From positions 62,001-126,000 of the forward strand of contig NZ_RBXJ01000001.1 in NCBI RefSeq assembly GCF_003635115.1: a stretch of DNA of 64,000 bases, written 5' to 3'. Source of the stretch: Microbacterium sp. AG1240. GTDB lineage: Bacteria; Actinomycetota; Actinomycetes; Actinomycetales; Microbacteriaceae. The notes under the pieces are model-generated. The model had not been told where the DNA came from. It saw nothing but the letters and a program-made list of their open reading frames with translations, and made no database searches. A program made the position numbers and the translations under genes. Below, piece by piece: positions 53,085 to 61,822 of this stretch (positions within the stretch are counted from its first letter, which is position 1; each line of letters opens with the position of its first letter).

Positions 53085-54605
53085 TCAGCCGGCGAGGCCG
53101 AGCAGTTCGAGCGGGTGGGTGAGGCGCCACCAGGCCGACGGGGGCTCGATGTCTCCGGTGAGGCGCACCTCCACGGAGTCCGCATCGAGCGGGCCGGTGA
53201 CCACGAGCGTCCCCACGGCGGCGCCCTCGTCGACGGCGTCGCCGAGCGAGAAATCGGTGGCGGGGGTGGCCGCACCGCCGTTCCAGAGCACGACGGCCGC
53301 GTCGTCGGCGGTCACGACGTCGACCGACTCGCCCCACGCCGTCTCGATCTTGCCGACGCGGGTGCCCGCGGGCACGGAGGGCTCGGGCTGCAATTCCGTC
53401 TCGATCTGCGCGAAGAGGCTGCGCATCGCCGCATCCCGCGTCGCGCGATCGGGCTGGCCGAGCACCGAGCCGAACACGCGCACGGTGGTGCCGCCGACCA
53501 TGATGTCTTTCGCTGCGAGCAGGTTGTACGCGTCGAGCGTGCCGGTCTTGAGCCCGACCACCCCTGGGTCGTTCAGCAGGTCGTTCGTGTTCTCGACGCG
53601 GCCGGCGCCGGGCAGGTCGACCTCGGGCTTGGCGACGATCTCGGCGATGACGGGGTTCTCGAGCGCCTTCATCGCGAGGGGGATGAGCGCCTCGGGGGTG
53701 GCGGCGTTGCCGGCGACGATGCCCGAGGGGTCCTCGATCGTCACGCCAGAGATGCCGTGGGCGGTGAGCCATGAGCGCGCCGCACTCGCGAAGACCGCGT
53801 CGGAGGGGTAGAGGTTGCCCGCGAGGCGGTCGGCGTAGTTGTTCGCCGAACCCACCAGCAGCCCCTCGAGCATCTGGTATTCGCTGAGCGTTCCGCCGAC
53901 GGGCACGTCGAGCGCCGATTCGCCGGCGGCGCGGTCGGCCCAGTACTGCCGCCGGTCGGCCGCGGTGAACGCGAAATCAGGACCGGCCTCGCCGGCGGCC
54001 AGCGGCATCTCGTCGAGAACGACGAGCGCGGTGACGACCTTGGTGATGCTCGCGATCGACTCGGCCTCCGTCGACGACGAAAGGACTGCCCCGGCTCCGG
54101 CGACGGTGATCGCGGCTCCGCCCTCGGTCGGCCACGCGGGGGTCGCGGCGGCGGCGGCGACCGGCTGCACGGCGACCGCCTCGATCTGCGGCGCGACCGC
54201 GTAGAGCGGCCAGAGCAGGGTCGTCGCGATGTAGGCACCGGTCACCGCGAGGATCACGAAGAGCGGCGTGAGCACCGCGGGCCGGAAGATGGAACGGCGG
54301 GGCGCGCCGGCGAGCAGGTCGGTGCCCGTCGCCACGGGGGCCGCGTCGACCGCGAGAGAGGCCGGGGCGGCGGTGGACGAGACACGGCTCTCGTCGACCC
54401 AGGTCAGCGCGGGGTAGCCGGAGGACTGCGCTGCGACGACCTCCGCGGGCGCGTCGTCGAGCACGGGCTCGGAGGGCTCTGGGTGCGGCGGGCTGCCTGC
54501 GGCCTCGACCGGCGTCTGCGCGAAGCCGTCTTCGACCGGATGCGGCGCGGTGGCGCTCTCGCGCGACGCACGCCGCGACGGCGGCGCGGTGGCGTCGGGT
54601 CCCAT
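53085..54605 (-). CDS. D-alanyl-D-alanine carboxypeptidase
   Basis: Penicillin-binding protein of family S11, 506 residues, trimming peptidoglycan stem peptides outside the membrane. The three active-site motifs are present: SITK (near residue 235), SAN in VGSANNYADRL, and KTG in GLKTGTLDAYN. A cytoplasmic Pro/Ala-rich part of about 120 residues precedes a single membrane helix (PLFVILAVTGAYIATTLLWPLYA), so the enzyme is anchored by its N-terminus. ATG 54605 is chosen because TACGTT lies six bases upstream. Confidence 0.9.
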   Translation of the reverse strand: MGPDATAPPSRRASRESATAPHPVEDGFAQTPVEAAGSPPHPEPSEPVLDDAPAEVVAAQSSGYPALTWVDESRVSSTAAPASLAVDAAPVATGTDLLAGAPRRSIFRPAVLTPLFVILAVTGAYIATTLLWPLYAVAPQIEAVAVQPVAAAAATPAWPTEGGAAITVAGAGAVLSSSTEAESIASITKVVTALVVLDEMPLAAGEAGPDFAFTAADRRQYWADRAAGESALDVPVGGTLSEYQMLEGLLVGSANNYADRLAGNLYPSDAVFASAARSWLTAHGISGVTIEDPSGIVAGNAATPEALIPLAMKALENPVIAEIVAKPEVDLPGAGRVENTNDLLNDPGVVGLKTGTLDAYNLLAAKDIMVGGTTVRVFGSVLGQPDRATRDAAMRSLFAQIETELQPEPSVPAGTRVGKIETAWGESVDVVTADDAAVVLWNGGAATPATDFSLGDAVDEGAAVGTLVVTGPLDADSVEVRLTGDIEPPSAWWRLTHPLELLGLAG

Positions 54606-54611
54606 GCGCCT

Positions 54612-54617
54612 AACGTA
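54612..54617 (-). promoter_or_regulatory. -10 box, leaderless start of the carboxypeptidase gene
   Basis: TACGTT, six bases before ATG 54605. Confidence 0.4.
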
Positions 54618-54632
54618 CCTCGCGGGCGGGTC

Positions 54633-54638
54633 TATACT
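54633..54638 (+). promoter_or_regulatory. -10 box of the thiamine operon
   Basis: TATACT, the best -10 in the window, about 12 bases before the riboswitch; transcription would start near 54645. Confidence 0.6.
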
Positions 54639-54647
54639 CGCCTGGAA

Positions 54648-54735
54648 CCACGGGAGTCCGGTGAGCCGGGCTGAGAGGAAGCGATCCACGCTTCGACCGT
54701 CGAACCTGATCTGGGTCATGCCAGCGCAGGGAGGA
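54648..54735 (+). promoter_or_regulatory. TPP riboswitch (THI element)
   Basis: The leader of ykoE contains the THI-box marks GGGCTGAGAGGAAG (54668-54681) and ACCTGATCTGGGTC and ATGCCAGCGCAGGGA (54704-54733). The ribosome-binding AGGGAGGAG (54728-54736) overlaps its 3' end, so ligand binding could mask it: thiamine pyrophosphate would then shut off translation. No separate terminator is visible. Confidence 0.93.
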
Positions 54736-54741
54736 GAGAAA

Positions 54742-55377
54742 ATGCACACTTCCGCGTCCCCATCCACCGGGACTCACCGCTTTTCGTGGCGCGTCGTCGA
54801 CATCGTCGTGGCCAGCGTCATCGGTGTCGCCGCCGGGCTGGTCTTCTGGCTGTGGGGCCAGGCCTGGCCGGTGCTCGACACGGCCCTGGCGTTCACGCCC
54901 GGCCTGTCGGGGCTCCTCGCCGGGGGCTGGCTCTTCGCCGGCGTGCTCGGCGGTCTCATCATCCGCAAGCCGGGCGCCGCGCTGTACACCGAGATCGTGG
55001 CCGCGGTCGTCTCCATGGCGATCGGCACGCAGTGGGGCTTCACGACCCTGATCTGGGGCGTGGTGCAGGGCCTCGGTGCCGAGCTCGCGTTCGCGCTGTT
55101 CGCCTACGCCAACTGGCGCCTCGGCGTCGCCCTGCTCTCGGGCGCCCTCACCGGGCTCGCGGTGGCACTGCTCGACACGACCTTCTCCTCGGTCGCCGCG
55201 CTCGCGTTCGAGGCGCGGGCGGTCTACTTCGTCTCGGCGATCGTCTCGGGTGTGGTCATCGCCGGTCTCGTGTCGTGGGTGCTCGCCCGGGCGCTCGCCG
55301 CGACCGGCGCGCTCGACCGCTTCGCGTCGGGCCGCGCCTACCGCTCTCGCGAGACCACCGCAGCCGACGCCGCGTGA
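54742..55377 (+). CDS. ykoE: ECF transporter substrate-binding subunit for thiamine precursor
   Basis: S component of the YkoEDC energy-coupling factor transporter for hydroxymethylpyrimidine or thiamine; 211 residues with about six helices. The YkoE features are a tryptophan-bearing first helix pair and SGLLAGGWLFAGVLGGLIIRKPGAALYTEIVAA. The TPP riboswitch and neighbours ykoD and ykoC support the substrate. ATG 54742 follows AGGGAGGAG by five bases. Confidence 0.92.
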   Translation: MHTSASPSTGTHRFSWRVVDIVVASVIGVAAGLVFWLWGQAWPVLDTALAFTPGLSGLLAGGWLFAGVLGGLIIRKPGAALYTEIVAAVVSMAIGTQWGFTTLIWGVVQGLGAELAFALFAYANWRLGVALLSGALTGLAVALLDTTFSSVAALAFEARAVYFVSAIVSGVVIAGLVSWVLARALAATGALDRFASGRAYRSRETTAADAA

Positions 55378-56843
55378 GATCGGCGCCTGCCGCCGTCCGC
55401 GCCCGCTCCTGGGGGTGGCGCCACGCCGGGCGCCGGCGCTGGGCCGTGCGCGAGCTCGATCTCGACATCGCCCCGGGCGAGCGCGTGCTCCTGCTCGGGG
55501 CGAGCGGCTCGGGCAAGAGCACGCTGCTGCGCGGCCTCGCGGGCGTGCTCGGCGACCTCGACGACGGGGAGAGCACCGGCGAGCTGATGCTCGACGGTGC
55601 TGCTCCCTCCGCCGCACGCGGTCGCGCGGGACTGGTGCTCCAAGACCCCGACGCGCAGGTGGTGCTCGCGCGGGCCGGCGACGACGTCGCCTTCGCCTGC
55701 GAGAACCTCGGTGTTCCCCGTGAGGAGATCTGGTCGAGGGTGGATGCGGCGCTCGAGGCCGTGGGTCTCGGAATCGGTCGCGACCACCCGACGGCCCGGC
55801 TGTCCGGTGGGCAGAAGCAGCGCCTCGCCGTGGCGGGGATCCTGGCGATGCGACCCGGCCTCATGCTCTTCGACGAGCCGACGGCGAACATCGACCCCGA
55901 GGGCGCCGAGCTCGTGCGCGATGCCGTCATCGCGGCGGCACGGATGACCGGCGCGACACTCATCGTCGTCGAGCATCGGGTGGCGCTGTGGGCCGACGCG
56001 GTCGACCGGGTGATCGTGCTCGAGGGCGGAGACGGCGGCGGGGTGGTCGCCGACGGCGCGCCCGCCGCCGTCTTCGCCGCGCACGGCCGATCGCTGACCG
56101 AAGCGGGCGTGTGGGTGCCGGGCGTCCCGGTCGAGATCGATCGGCGGCCCAGGTCCGCCGCATCCGAGATCCTCCTGACCGCGTCCGATCTGGCGGTGGG
56201 CCGTCGGGCGTTCGCCGCGCGCTCGGCGACGGTCGTCGCATCGGGCATCTCGGTCGACCTCCTCGCCGGACGAGCGCTCGCCGTCACCGGACCCAACGGG
56301 GCGGGCAAGTCCACGCTCGCGCTGACTCTCGCGGGGCTTCTCCCGCCCGCCGGGGGCGACCTGGGAGCGACGGCGGGCCTCGCGGGAGGGCTGGCGACGA
56401 CGCCCTCGCGCTGGCGATCCCGGGAGCTGCTCACGCGGATCGGCATGGTGTTCCAGGAGCCCGAGCATCAGTTGCTCGCCACCCGCGTGCGCGACGAGCT
56501 CGCCGTCGGCCTGCGCGCCCTCCGCCGCGATCCCGACGAGATCGCGCGCACGGTCGACGAGCTGCTGGAGCGGTTGCGGTTGACCCGGCTCGCCGACGTC
56601 AATCCATTCACGCTCTCGGGCGGCGAGAAGCGGCGCCTCACGGTGGCGGCGGCGATCGCCACCGCCCCGCGCGTGCTCGTGCTCGACGAGCCCACGTTCG
56701 GGCAGGATGCCCGCACGTGGCGCGAGATCGCGGGCCTGCTCGATGGCCTCCGCGCCGACGGAACGGCCGTGGCCTTCGTCACCCACGACCGGGAGCTCGT
56801 GGCCGCGCTCGCCGACGCCGAGCTCGAGGTGGGGCGCTCATGA
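55374..56843 (+). CDS. ykoD: ECF transporter ATPase with two nucleotide-binding domains
   Basis: Energising subunit of the thiamine-precursor ECF transporter; 489 residues, a fusion of two ABC domains. Domain 1 has Walker A GASGSGKST, signature LSGGQKQR and LMLFDEPTANIDPEG; domain 2 has GPNGAGKST, LSGGEKRR and [18 protein letters not shown] 55374 overlaps the ykoE stop, and its own stop overlaps ykoC. Confidence 0.92.
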   Translation: MRSAPAAVRARSWGWRHAGRRRWAVRELDLDIAPGERVLLLGASGSGKSTLLRGLAGVLGDLDDGESTGELMLDGAAPSAARGRAGLVLQDPDAQVVLARAGDDVAFACENLGVPREEIWSRVDAALEAVGLGIGRDHPTARLSGGQKQRLAVAGILAMRPGLMLFDEPTANIDPEGAELVRDAVIAAARMTGATLIVVEHRVALWADAVDRVIVLEGGDGGGVVADGAPAAVFAAHGRSLTEAGVWVPGVPVEIDRRPRSAASEILLTASDLAVGRRAFAARSATVVASGISVDLLAGRALAVTGPNGAGKSTLALTLAGLLPPAGGDLGATAGLAGGLATTPSRWRSRELLTRIGMVFQEPEHQLLATRVRDELAVGLRALRRDPDEIARTVDELLERLRLTRLADVNPFTLSGGEKRRLTVAAAIATAPRVLVLDEPTFGQDARTWREIAGLLDGLRADGTAVAFVTHDRELVAALADAELEVGRS

Positions 56844-57625
56844 GTCTGACGACGCTCGGTCCTGCAGACGGACCGCTCGCCCGCCTCAATCCCGTGGCGA
56901 AGCTCGCCGCGACACTCGTGCTCACCGGCGCGCTGCTCGCCTCGATCGACCCCGTCTCGGCGGGGGTCACGCTCGTCGCGACGCTGGTGCTCCTGCCGTT
57001 CGCTCGGCTGCCGATCCGCGACCTGTGGTTGCGGCTCTGGCCGATCGCGGCGGGCGCCGTCGTGGCATCGACCGCCACCGTGCTCTACGGCCGGCCCGCC
57101 GGCGACGTGTACGTCGAGTGGGGCGTGCTGCGCGTCAGCGACGGCTCGATCGCGCTGGCGCTCGCCATCCTGCTGCGTGTCCTGGCCATCGCCGTCCCCA
57201 GCGTGGTGCTGTTCGCCACGACCGACCCGACCGATCTCGCCGACGGCCTCGGCCAGATCCTGCGCCTGCCGGCGCGGTTCGTGCTCGGCGGACTCGCGGG
57301 CCTGCGCCTCGTCGGCCTGCTCATCGAGGACTGGCGCGAGCTCGCCCTCGCCCGCCGCGCGAGGGGCGTCGCCGACGCCGGCCGGGTGCGCCGGCTGCTG
57401 GGTCAGACGTTCGCGCTCCTGGTGCTCGCGATCCGGCGCGGGTCGAAGCTCGCCACCGCGATGGAGTCGCGCGGCTTCGGCGCCCCCGGAGCCCGCACCT
57501 GGGCGCGCCCGTCGCGCCTGCACAGGCGGGACGCGGTGCTCCTCGCGCTCGCGTTCGCCATAGCCGCAGCATCCGTCGTCATCTCGGTGGGTTCCGGGGC
57601 CTGGCGCCCCATCTTCGGCCTCTGA
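56840..57625 (+). CDS. ykoC: ECF transporter transmembrane subunit
   Basis: T component joining the S component and ATPase; 261 residues with about five helices. The coupling motif AMESRGFGAPGART (about 212-225) is the ARG signature of ECF T proteins, and LARRARG at 192-198 is the second. ATG 56840 shares ATGA with the ykoD stop. It is the last gene of the operon. Confidence 0.92.
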   Translation: MSLTTLGPADGPLARLNPVAKLAATLVLTGALLASIDPVSAGVTLVATLVLLPFARLPIRDLWLRLWPIAAGAVVASTATVLYGRPAGDVYVEWGVLRVSDGSIALALAILLRVLAIAVPSVVLFATTDPTDLADGLGQILRLPARFVLGGLAGLRLVGLLIEDWRELALARRARGVADAGRVRRLLGQTFALLVLAIRRGSKLATAMESRGFGAPGARTWARPSRLHRRDAVLLALAFAIAAASVVISVGSGAWRPIFGL

Positions 57626-57644
57626 CGCGCGCCGCGCGGGCCTC

Positions 57645-57700
57645 GAGTTGCCGCGATGCGGGGCCTCCGGCTTCCGGGTGACCCCCGATCGCGGCAACTC
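57645..57700. terminator. 13-bp hairpin after the thiamine operon
   Basis: GAGTTGCCGCGAT (57645-57657) pairs perfectly with ATCGCGGCAACTC (57688-57700). It lies 20 bases after the ykoC stop and seven bases before the opposing phosphotransferase stop, so it may serve both. Confidence 0.6.
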
Positions 57701-57706
57701 AGCGCG

Positions 57707-58474
57707 TCAGGTCGCGTTCCAGAGGTCGCGGTAGAACTCCAGGCGGGCGGGGTCGGGCTCGACGCCATACGCGGCGAGCAGCTCGTCGGTCCAGCCGGGG
57801 CCGTAGTTCCACACCGTGCTCATCGCCGCGACGGCGATGTCGGCCCACCGGTCGGCGACCCCGAGCGCGCCGAGGTCGACGTGCCCCGACCACGAGCCGT
57901 CGTCGCCGATGAGGGTGTTCGGCGCGCACGCGTCGCCGTGGCAGACCACGAGGCGGTCGGCCGTCGGCGCCGTCCGCAGCGACGGCGGCACCTCGATGCC
58001 CCGGGCCGCCGCGGTGGCGACGCGGGCCTCGACGCCCCAGTCGAACGGGCACGTGTCGACGGGGAGGGCGTCATGCAGCGCGCGGAGTCCCGCCCCGATG
58101 GCCCGGACGGCGTCGCCCGGTCTCTCCACCCAGAGCGGGTCGACCGCCGACCGTCCGTGCAGGGCCGCCGTCACGAGCCACTCGTGCTCGTCATCGCATC
58201 CGTGGGAGAGCACCCGGGGCACCGGCGTGAACGGGGCAGCCCACCGCATACGTTCCGCCTCCGCCCCCATCGACGATTCGAGCGTGCGCGGCGCGTACTT
58301 GATGTAGCGGATGCTGCCCGCCTCCGTCGCCCGGAACGTCAGCCCGCCGATGCCGTTGCGCCACACCGGCTCGAGCGTCGCGCCGCCCGCGAGGCGGGCG
58401 ACGCGGTCGGGGACGGCGGTCTCCGGGCCGGGCGTGAAGGTGCGCACCCACGCCGCGTACTCGTCGTCGACCAT
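57707..58474 (-). CDS. Aminoglycoside-phosphotransferase-like kinase
   Basis: APH-fold small-molecule kinase of 255 residues. The catalytic loop VVCHGDACAPNTLI (His-Gly-Asp with Asn, near 178-191) and the metal-binding VDLGALGVADRWADIAVA (near 200-217) are intact, as in APH(3') enzymes. Whether the target is an antibiotic or a metabolite is unknown. A CAGGAT box stands six bases before the ATG. Confidence 0.82.
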   Translation of the reverse strand: MVDDEYAAWVRTFTPGPETAVPDRVARLAGGATLEPVWRNGIGGLTFRATEAGSIRYIKYAPRTLESSMGAEAERMRWAAPFTPVPRVLSHGCDDEHEWLVTAALHGRSAVDPLWVERPGDAVRAIGAGLRALHDALPVDTCPFDWGVEARVATAAARGIEVPPSLRTAPTADRLVVCHGDACAPNTLIGDDGSWSGHVDLGALGVADRWADIAVAAMSTVWNYGPGWTDELLAAYGVEPDPARLEFYRDLWNAT

Positions 58475-58480
58475 CCCCCC

Positions 58481-58486
58481 ATCCTG
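58481..58486 (-). promoter_or_regulatory. -10 box, leaderless start at 58474
   Basis: CAGGAT, six bases before the ATG. Confidence 0.3.
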
Positions 58487-58536
58487 CCTCCCGCCCGGTG
58501 CCGCGCGGGGCGGGGCCGGGCGGGGACCGGGCGGGC

Positions 58537-60177
58537 TCAGTGGGCGAGGTTCTCGCGCATCAGCGGCGACGCGTCGCCGGTGATCTTCGCGTCGACGACG
58601 AGCGGCCGGTCACGGGGGCCGTCGAGCCATGCCCGCACCCCGGTGAGGTCGTCGAGCGAGCGCACGGTCACGCCGGCGCATCCGTATCCGCGGGCGATCG
58701 AGGCGATGTCGGTCTCCGGGAAGCGGACGATGGCCTGTTTCTCCGGATGATCGGCGAAGAGATGCACCTCGGCGCCGTAGGCCTCGTCGTTGTAGACGAC
58801 GATGATCATGCCCAGGCCGGCTTTGACGGCGGTGTCGAGTTCGACCGCATTCATCAGGAACGAGCCGTCGCCGGTTCCGACCACGGCCATCCGGTCGGGT
58901 CGGGCGATCGCGGCGCCGATGCCGTTGGCGAGTCCGAGGCCGATCGATTGGAACGACAGCGGCATGACGAAACCGCGCTCGTCGGGCACGCGCAGGAACG
59001 CGCCGGGGTACATGTTGACGTTGCCTCCGTCGGGAACGACGACGCGCTCGATCGGCAGCATCGCGTCGAGGGCCGCGGTGAGCGCCCCCGCTCCGATGTG
59101 GCCGGGGGAATGCCGCTCGGCCGGGAGGTCGTCGACCCAGTGACGGATGCGTCGGATACGCGCCCGGGTCTCGGGGGTGCGGAGCCCGGTCCGGGGGGCC
59201 TCCTGCGCCGCGAGCATGCCCGTGACGGCCGACGCCACCGATGCCGTATCGCCGACGATTCCGAGCGATACGCCGCGGTGCTTCCCGAACGCCTCGCGTC
59301 GATCGTCGACCTGCACGAGGGTGGGCTGGGCGGTGAGGGTGCCGTGGTGCGCCGTCCATTGATTGAGCGCGGCTCCGAACGCCACCAGCACGTCGGCCTC
59401 CTGGATCAGCTCCCGGGCCCCGGGCGTGGCGAATCCGCCCATCACGTCGAGCGCCCACTCCTCGTCGGTGAAGAGTCCGCGCGCACCCGCGGACGGAACG
59501 AGGATCGCCCCGGTCTGCTCCCCGAGGGCACGGAGCTCGGCGGCGGCCCGCCGTGCGCCGCGCCCGCCCAGGATGACCGGGCGCTGTGCGGCGGTGAGGA
59601 TCCGGGCGAGCTCCGCAAGGGCCTCGGCCGAGGCCCCCGCGGGGATCACCCGAGGTGCGGGGGCGGGTGCCGGCTGCTCGGGCCAGATCTCCTCCTGGAG
59701 GTCGACGGGGAGCGAGAGCACGACGGTCGTGCGGTCGCGAACGGCGATGTCGTAGGCGGCGACCGCGTCGGCCACGGCCGTCGCCGACGAGTGGATGCGG
59801 CGGGGTACCGCACCGACCGCTGCGACGAGCGCGTCCTGGTCGATGACGAAGTTGCCCTGCTCCTGGCCGACGGCGGTGTCGCCCGTGATGACGAGGAGGG
59901 GCGTGTTCGATTTGGTCGCCTCGCCGATGCCCGTCATGGCGTTGGTCAAGCCGCAGCCCTGGTGGAGGCTCACCGCCGCGACGCGGTCGGTGAGTCGCGA
60001 ATACGAGTCGGCCATGCACGCCGCGCCCATCTCGTGCCGGGCGGCGGTGAACGGCACGCCCGAGCTGACGAGACCGTGCGTGACCATGAAGTTGCCGCTC
60101 CCCACGACGCCGAACACGTGGGCGACACCTCGCTCGGCCAACGCGCGACCCACGGCCTCCGCCACCGTCATCGTCAT
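58537..60177 (-). CDS. Thiamine-diphosphate-dependent enzyme, substrate unknown
   Basis: ThDP enzyme of the acetolactate synthase/benzoylformate decarboxylase superfamily; 546 residues. The catalytic Glu is in ARHEMGAACMADSYSR (near 48), and the ThDP/Mg2+ motif GTGDGSFLMNAVELDTAVKAG runs to VVYNDEAYG in the C-terminal third. No close relative with a known substrate was recognised; it does not show the marks of sulfoacetaldehyde acetyltransferase. ATG 60177 has GGAGAGGGCGAG upstream; GTG 60237, overlapping the ATPase stop, is an alternative. Last gene of the transporter operon. Confidence 0.85.
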   Translation of the reverse strand: MTMTVAEAVGRALAERGVAHVFGVVGSGNFMVTHGLVSSGVPFTAARHEMGAACMADSYSRLTDRVAAVSLHQGCGLTNAMTGIGEATKSNTPLLVITGDTAVGQEQGNFVIDQDALVAAVGAVPRRIHSSATAVADAVAAYDIAVRDRTTVVLSLPVDLQEEIWPEQPAPAPAPRVIPAGASAEALAELARILTAAQRPVILGGRGARRAAAELRALGEQTGAILVPSAGARGLFTDEEWALDVMGGFATPGARELIQEADVLVAFGAALNQWTAHHGTLTAQPTLVQVDDRREAFGKHRGVSLGIVGDTASVASAVTGMLAAQEAPRTGLRTPETRARIRRIRHWVDDLPAERHSPGHIGAGALTAALDAMLPIERVVVPDGGNVNMYPGAFLRVPDERGFVMPLSFQSIGLGLANGIGAAIARPDRMAVVGTGDGSFLMNAVELDTAVKAGLGMIIVVYNDEAYGAEVHLFADHPEKQAIVRFPETDIASIARGYGCAGVTVRSLDDLTGVRAWLDGPRDRPLVVDAKITGDASPLMRENLAH

Positions 60178-60233
60178 CTGCTCGCCCTCTCCGTCGGCGG
60201 TCGCCGCTGTGGTCTCGAGGGTGTCGACGCCGC

Positions 60234-61034
60234 TCACGCCGTCACCGTCCGCGTGGCTTCGGTACGCATCGCCTCGCTGGACCGTCGGATGCGTCGGTAG
60301 ACGTCTCCGCGCACCCGGGCGAACTCGGCGAGTTCCTTCGTCTCGATCTGATCCCGCGGCGACGGCAGGACGACCGGGAGGTCGGCTTCGATGAAGGTGG
60401 GTCGCGGCCCCATGACGAGCACCCGGTCGGCGAGGTAGACGCTCTCGTCGATGTCGTGGGTGACGAAGACGACGGTGACCCCGAAGGCGTCGCGCACGCG
60501 CAGGACCAGATCCTCCAGGTCGGCTCGGGTCTGCGCGTCGAGGGCGCCGAACGGTTCGTCCATCAGCAGCATCTTCGGCTGATAGGCGAGACCGCGGGCG
60601 ATCGCCACCCGCTGCTGCATACCGCCCGACAGCTGCCACGGGTAGTGGTCCTCGAATCCGCCGAGCCCCACCGAATCGATGGCGGTCTTCACGCGTTCGC
60701 GACGGATCGCGCGGTCGGGTGCTTTGCGCCGGAGCGGGAACTCGACGTTCTGCGCGACCGTCATCCAGGGGTAGAGCGAGTTCACGTAGTCCTGGAAGAC
60801 GAGCGCGATCTCCTCGGGCGGACGCACGACGGGCCGGCCGTCGATCTCGATCGATCCGTCGGTCGGGGACAGCAGGCCCGCCATCAGTTTCAGCACGGTG
60901 GTCTTGCCGCATCCCGATGGCCCGACCATGGTCACGACCTCGTTCGATCCGATCTCGAAACTGAGATCGCTGACCGCGAGCGTCCCGGTGCGGGCATCGC
61001 CGTAGCGTCGTGAGACGTTCTTCAAAGTGAGCAT
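60234..61034 (-). CDS. ABC importer ATPase (nitrate/sulfonate/taurine type)
   Basis: ATPase of 266 residues for an SsuB/TauB-like importer. Walker A GPSGCGKTT (near 40), signature LSGGMQQR, Walker B MLLMDEPFGALDAQTR and the switch His in VTHDIDESVYLADR are complete. It serves the two permeases and binding protein encoded upstream in the same operon. ATG 61034 starts the family's usual N-terminus (LTLKNVSRRYG). Confidence 0.9.
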   Translation of the reverse strand: MLTLKNVSRRYGDARTGTLAVSDLSFEIGSNEVVTMVGPSGCGKTTVLKLMAGLLSPTDGSIEIDGRPVVRPPEEIALVFQDYVNSLYPWMTVAQNVEFPLRRKAPDRAIRRERVKTAIDSVGLGGFEDHYPWQLSGGMQQRVAIARGLAYQPKMLLMDEPFGALDAQTRADLEDLVLRVRDAFGVTVVFVTHDIDESVYLADRVLVMGPRPTFIEADLPVVLPSPRDQIETKELAEFARVRGDVYRRIRRSSEAMRTEATRTVTA

Positions 61035-61051
61035 GGTGACGACTCCGTAAG

Positions 61052-61822
61052 TCAGCGGACAGTGGCTCGAGCGCCGTGATGCCAGGCGAGGGCGCGTCGC
61101 TCGACGAGGGTGAAAAGCAGGTTGAGCAGGTAGCCGAGAAGGCCCAGCAGGATGATCCCCGACCACATGTCGGCGATCGCGAAGGTGCGCTGGGCCTGGA
61201 TGATGAAAAATCCGACCCCGTTGGTGGCGCCGACCATCTCGCTGATCACCATGATGATCAGGGCGAGGGGGAGGGCGGCCCGCATTCCGGCGAAGATCTG
61301 CGGGCTGGCCGCGCGCAGGTCGACGTGCAGCAGGGTGTCCCACCGCGTGATGCGGTAGCTGGCGCCGGTCTCCTTCAGGGTGGAGTCCACACCGGTGATC
61401 CCGTCGACGGTGTTGAGCAGGATGGGCCAGACGCAGACGAGGGCGATGAGGATGATCTTCGCCTCGTCTCCCGTGCCGAAGGCGATCAGGGTGAAGGGCA
61501 GCAGGGCCGGTGGCGGGATCGCACGCGCGAACTCGATCACGGGCGCCGCCTGACGGCGGATCCGGGGGCTCTTTCCGATGACGATGCCCGCTCCGACGCC
61601 GATCACGATCGCGATGACGTACCCGGACAGCAGCCGGGACACGCTGGGCAGGAGCTCGGTCGGAACGAGGGCGAACAGCCAATTGCCGGCGAAGGCGACG
61701 AACACGTCCTGCAGCGGGGGCAGGAAGAAGCTCGACCCGGTATTGGTGAACCACAGGATGAGGAGCACGACGAGTACGGGGACGAGGATCTCCGCCGAGG
61801 CGTAGACGACCGGCCGCTTCAT
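61052..61822 (-). CDS. ABC importer permease 2
   Basis: SsuC/TauC-type inner-membrane permease, 256 residues with six helices. The ATPase-contact (EAA) motif is ETGASYRITRWDTLLHVDLRAASPQIFAG near 150-180. ATG 61822 shares ATGA with the stop of permease 1, so the two are translated together, probably as a heterodimer. Confidence 0.9.
   Translation of the reverse strand: MKRPVVYASAEILVPVLVVLLILWFTNTGSSFFLPPLQDVFVAFAGNWLFALVPTELLPSVSRLLSGYVIAIVIGVGAGIVIGKSPRIRRQAAPVIEFARAIPPPALLPFTLIAFGTGDEAKIILIALVCVWPILLNTVDGITGVDSTLKETGASYRITRWDTLLHVDLRAASPQIFAGMRAALPLALIIMVISEMVGATNGVGFFIIQAQRTFAIADMWSGIILLGLLGYLLNLLFTLVERRALAWHHGARATVR

Noticed and set aside
58537..60177. Sulfoacetaldehyde acetyltransferase (Xsc) for the ThDP enzyme
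   Set aside because: The SsuABC-like transporter made it tempting, but the conserved stretches differ from Xsc, the protein is shorter, and no sulfonate genes are nearby.
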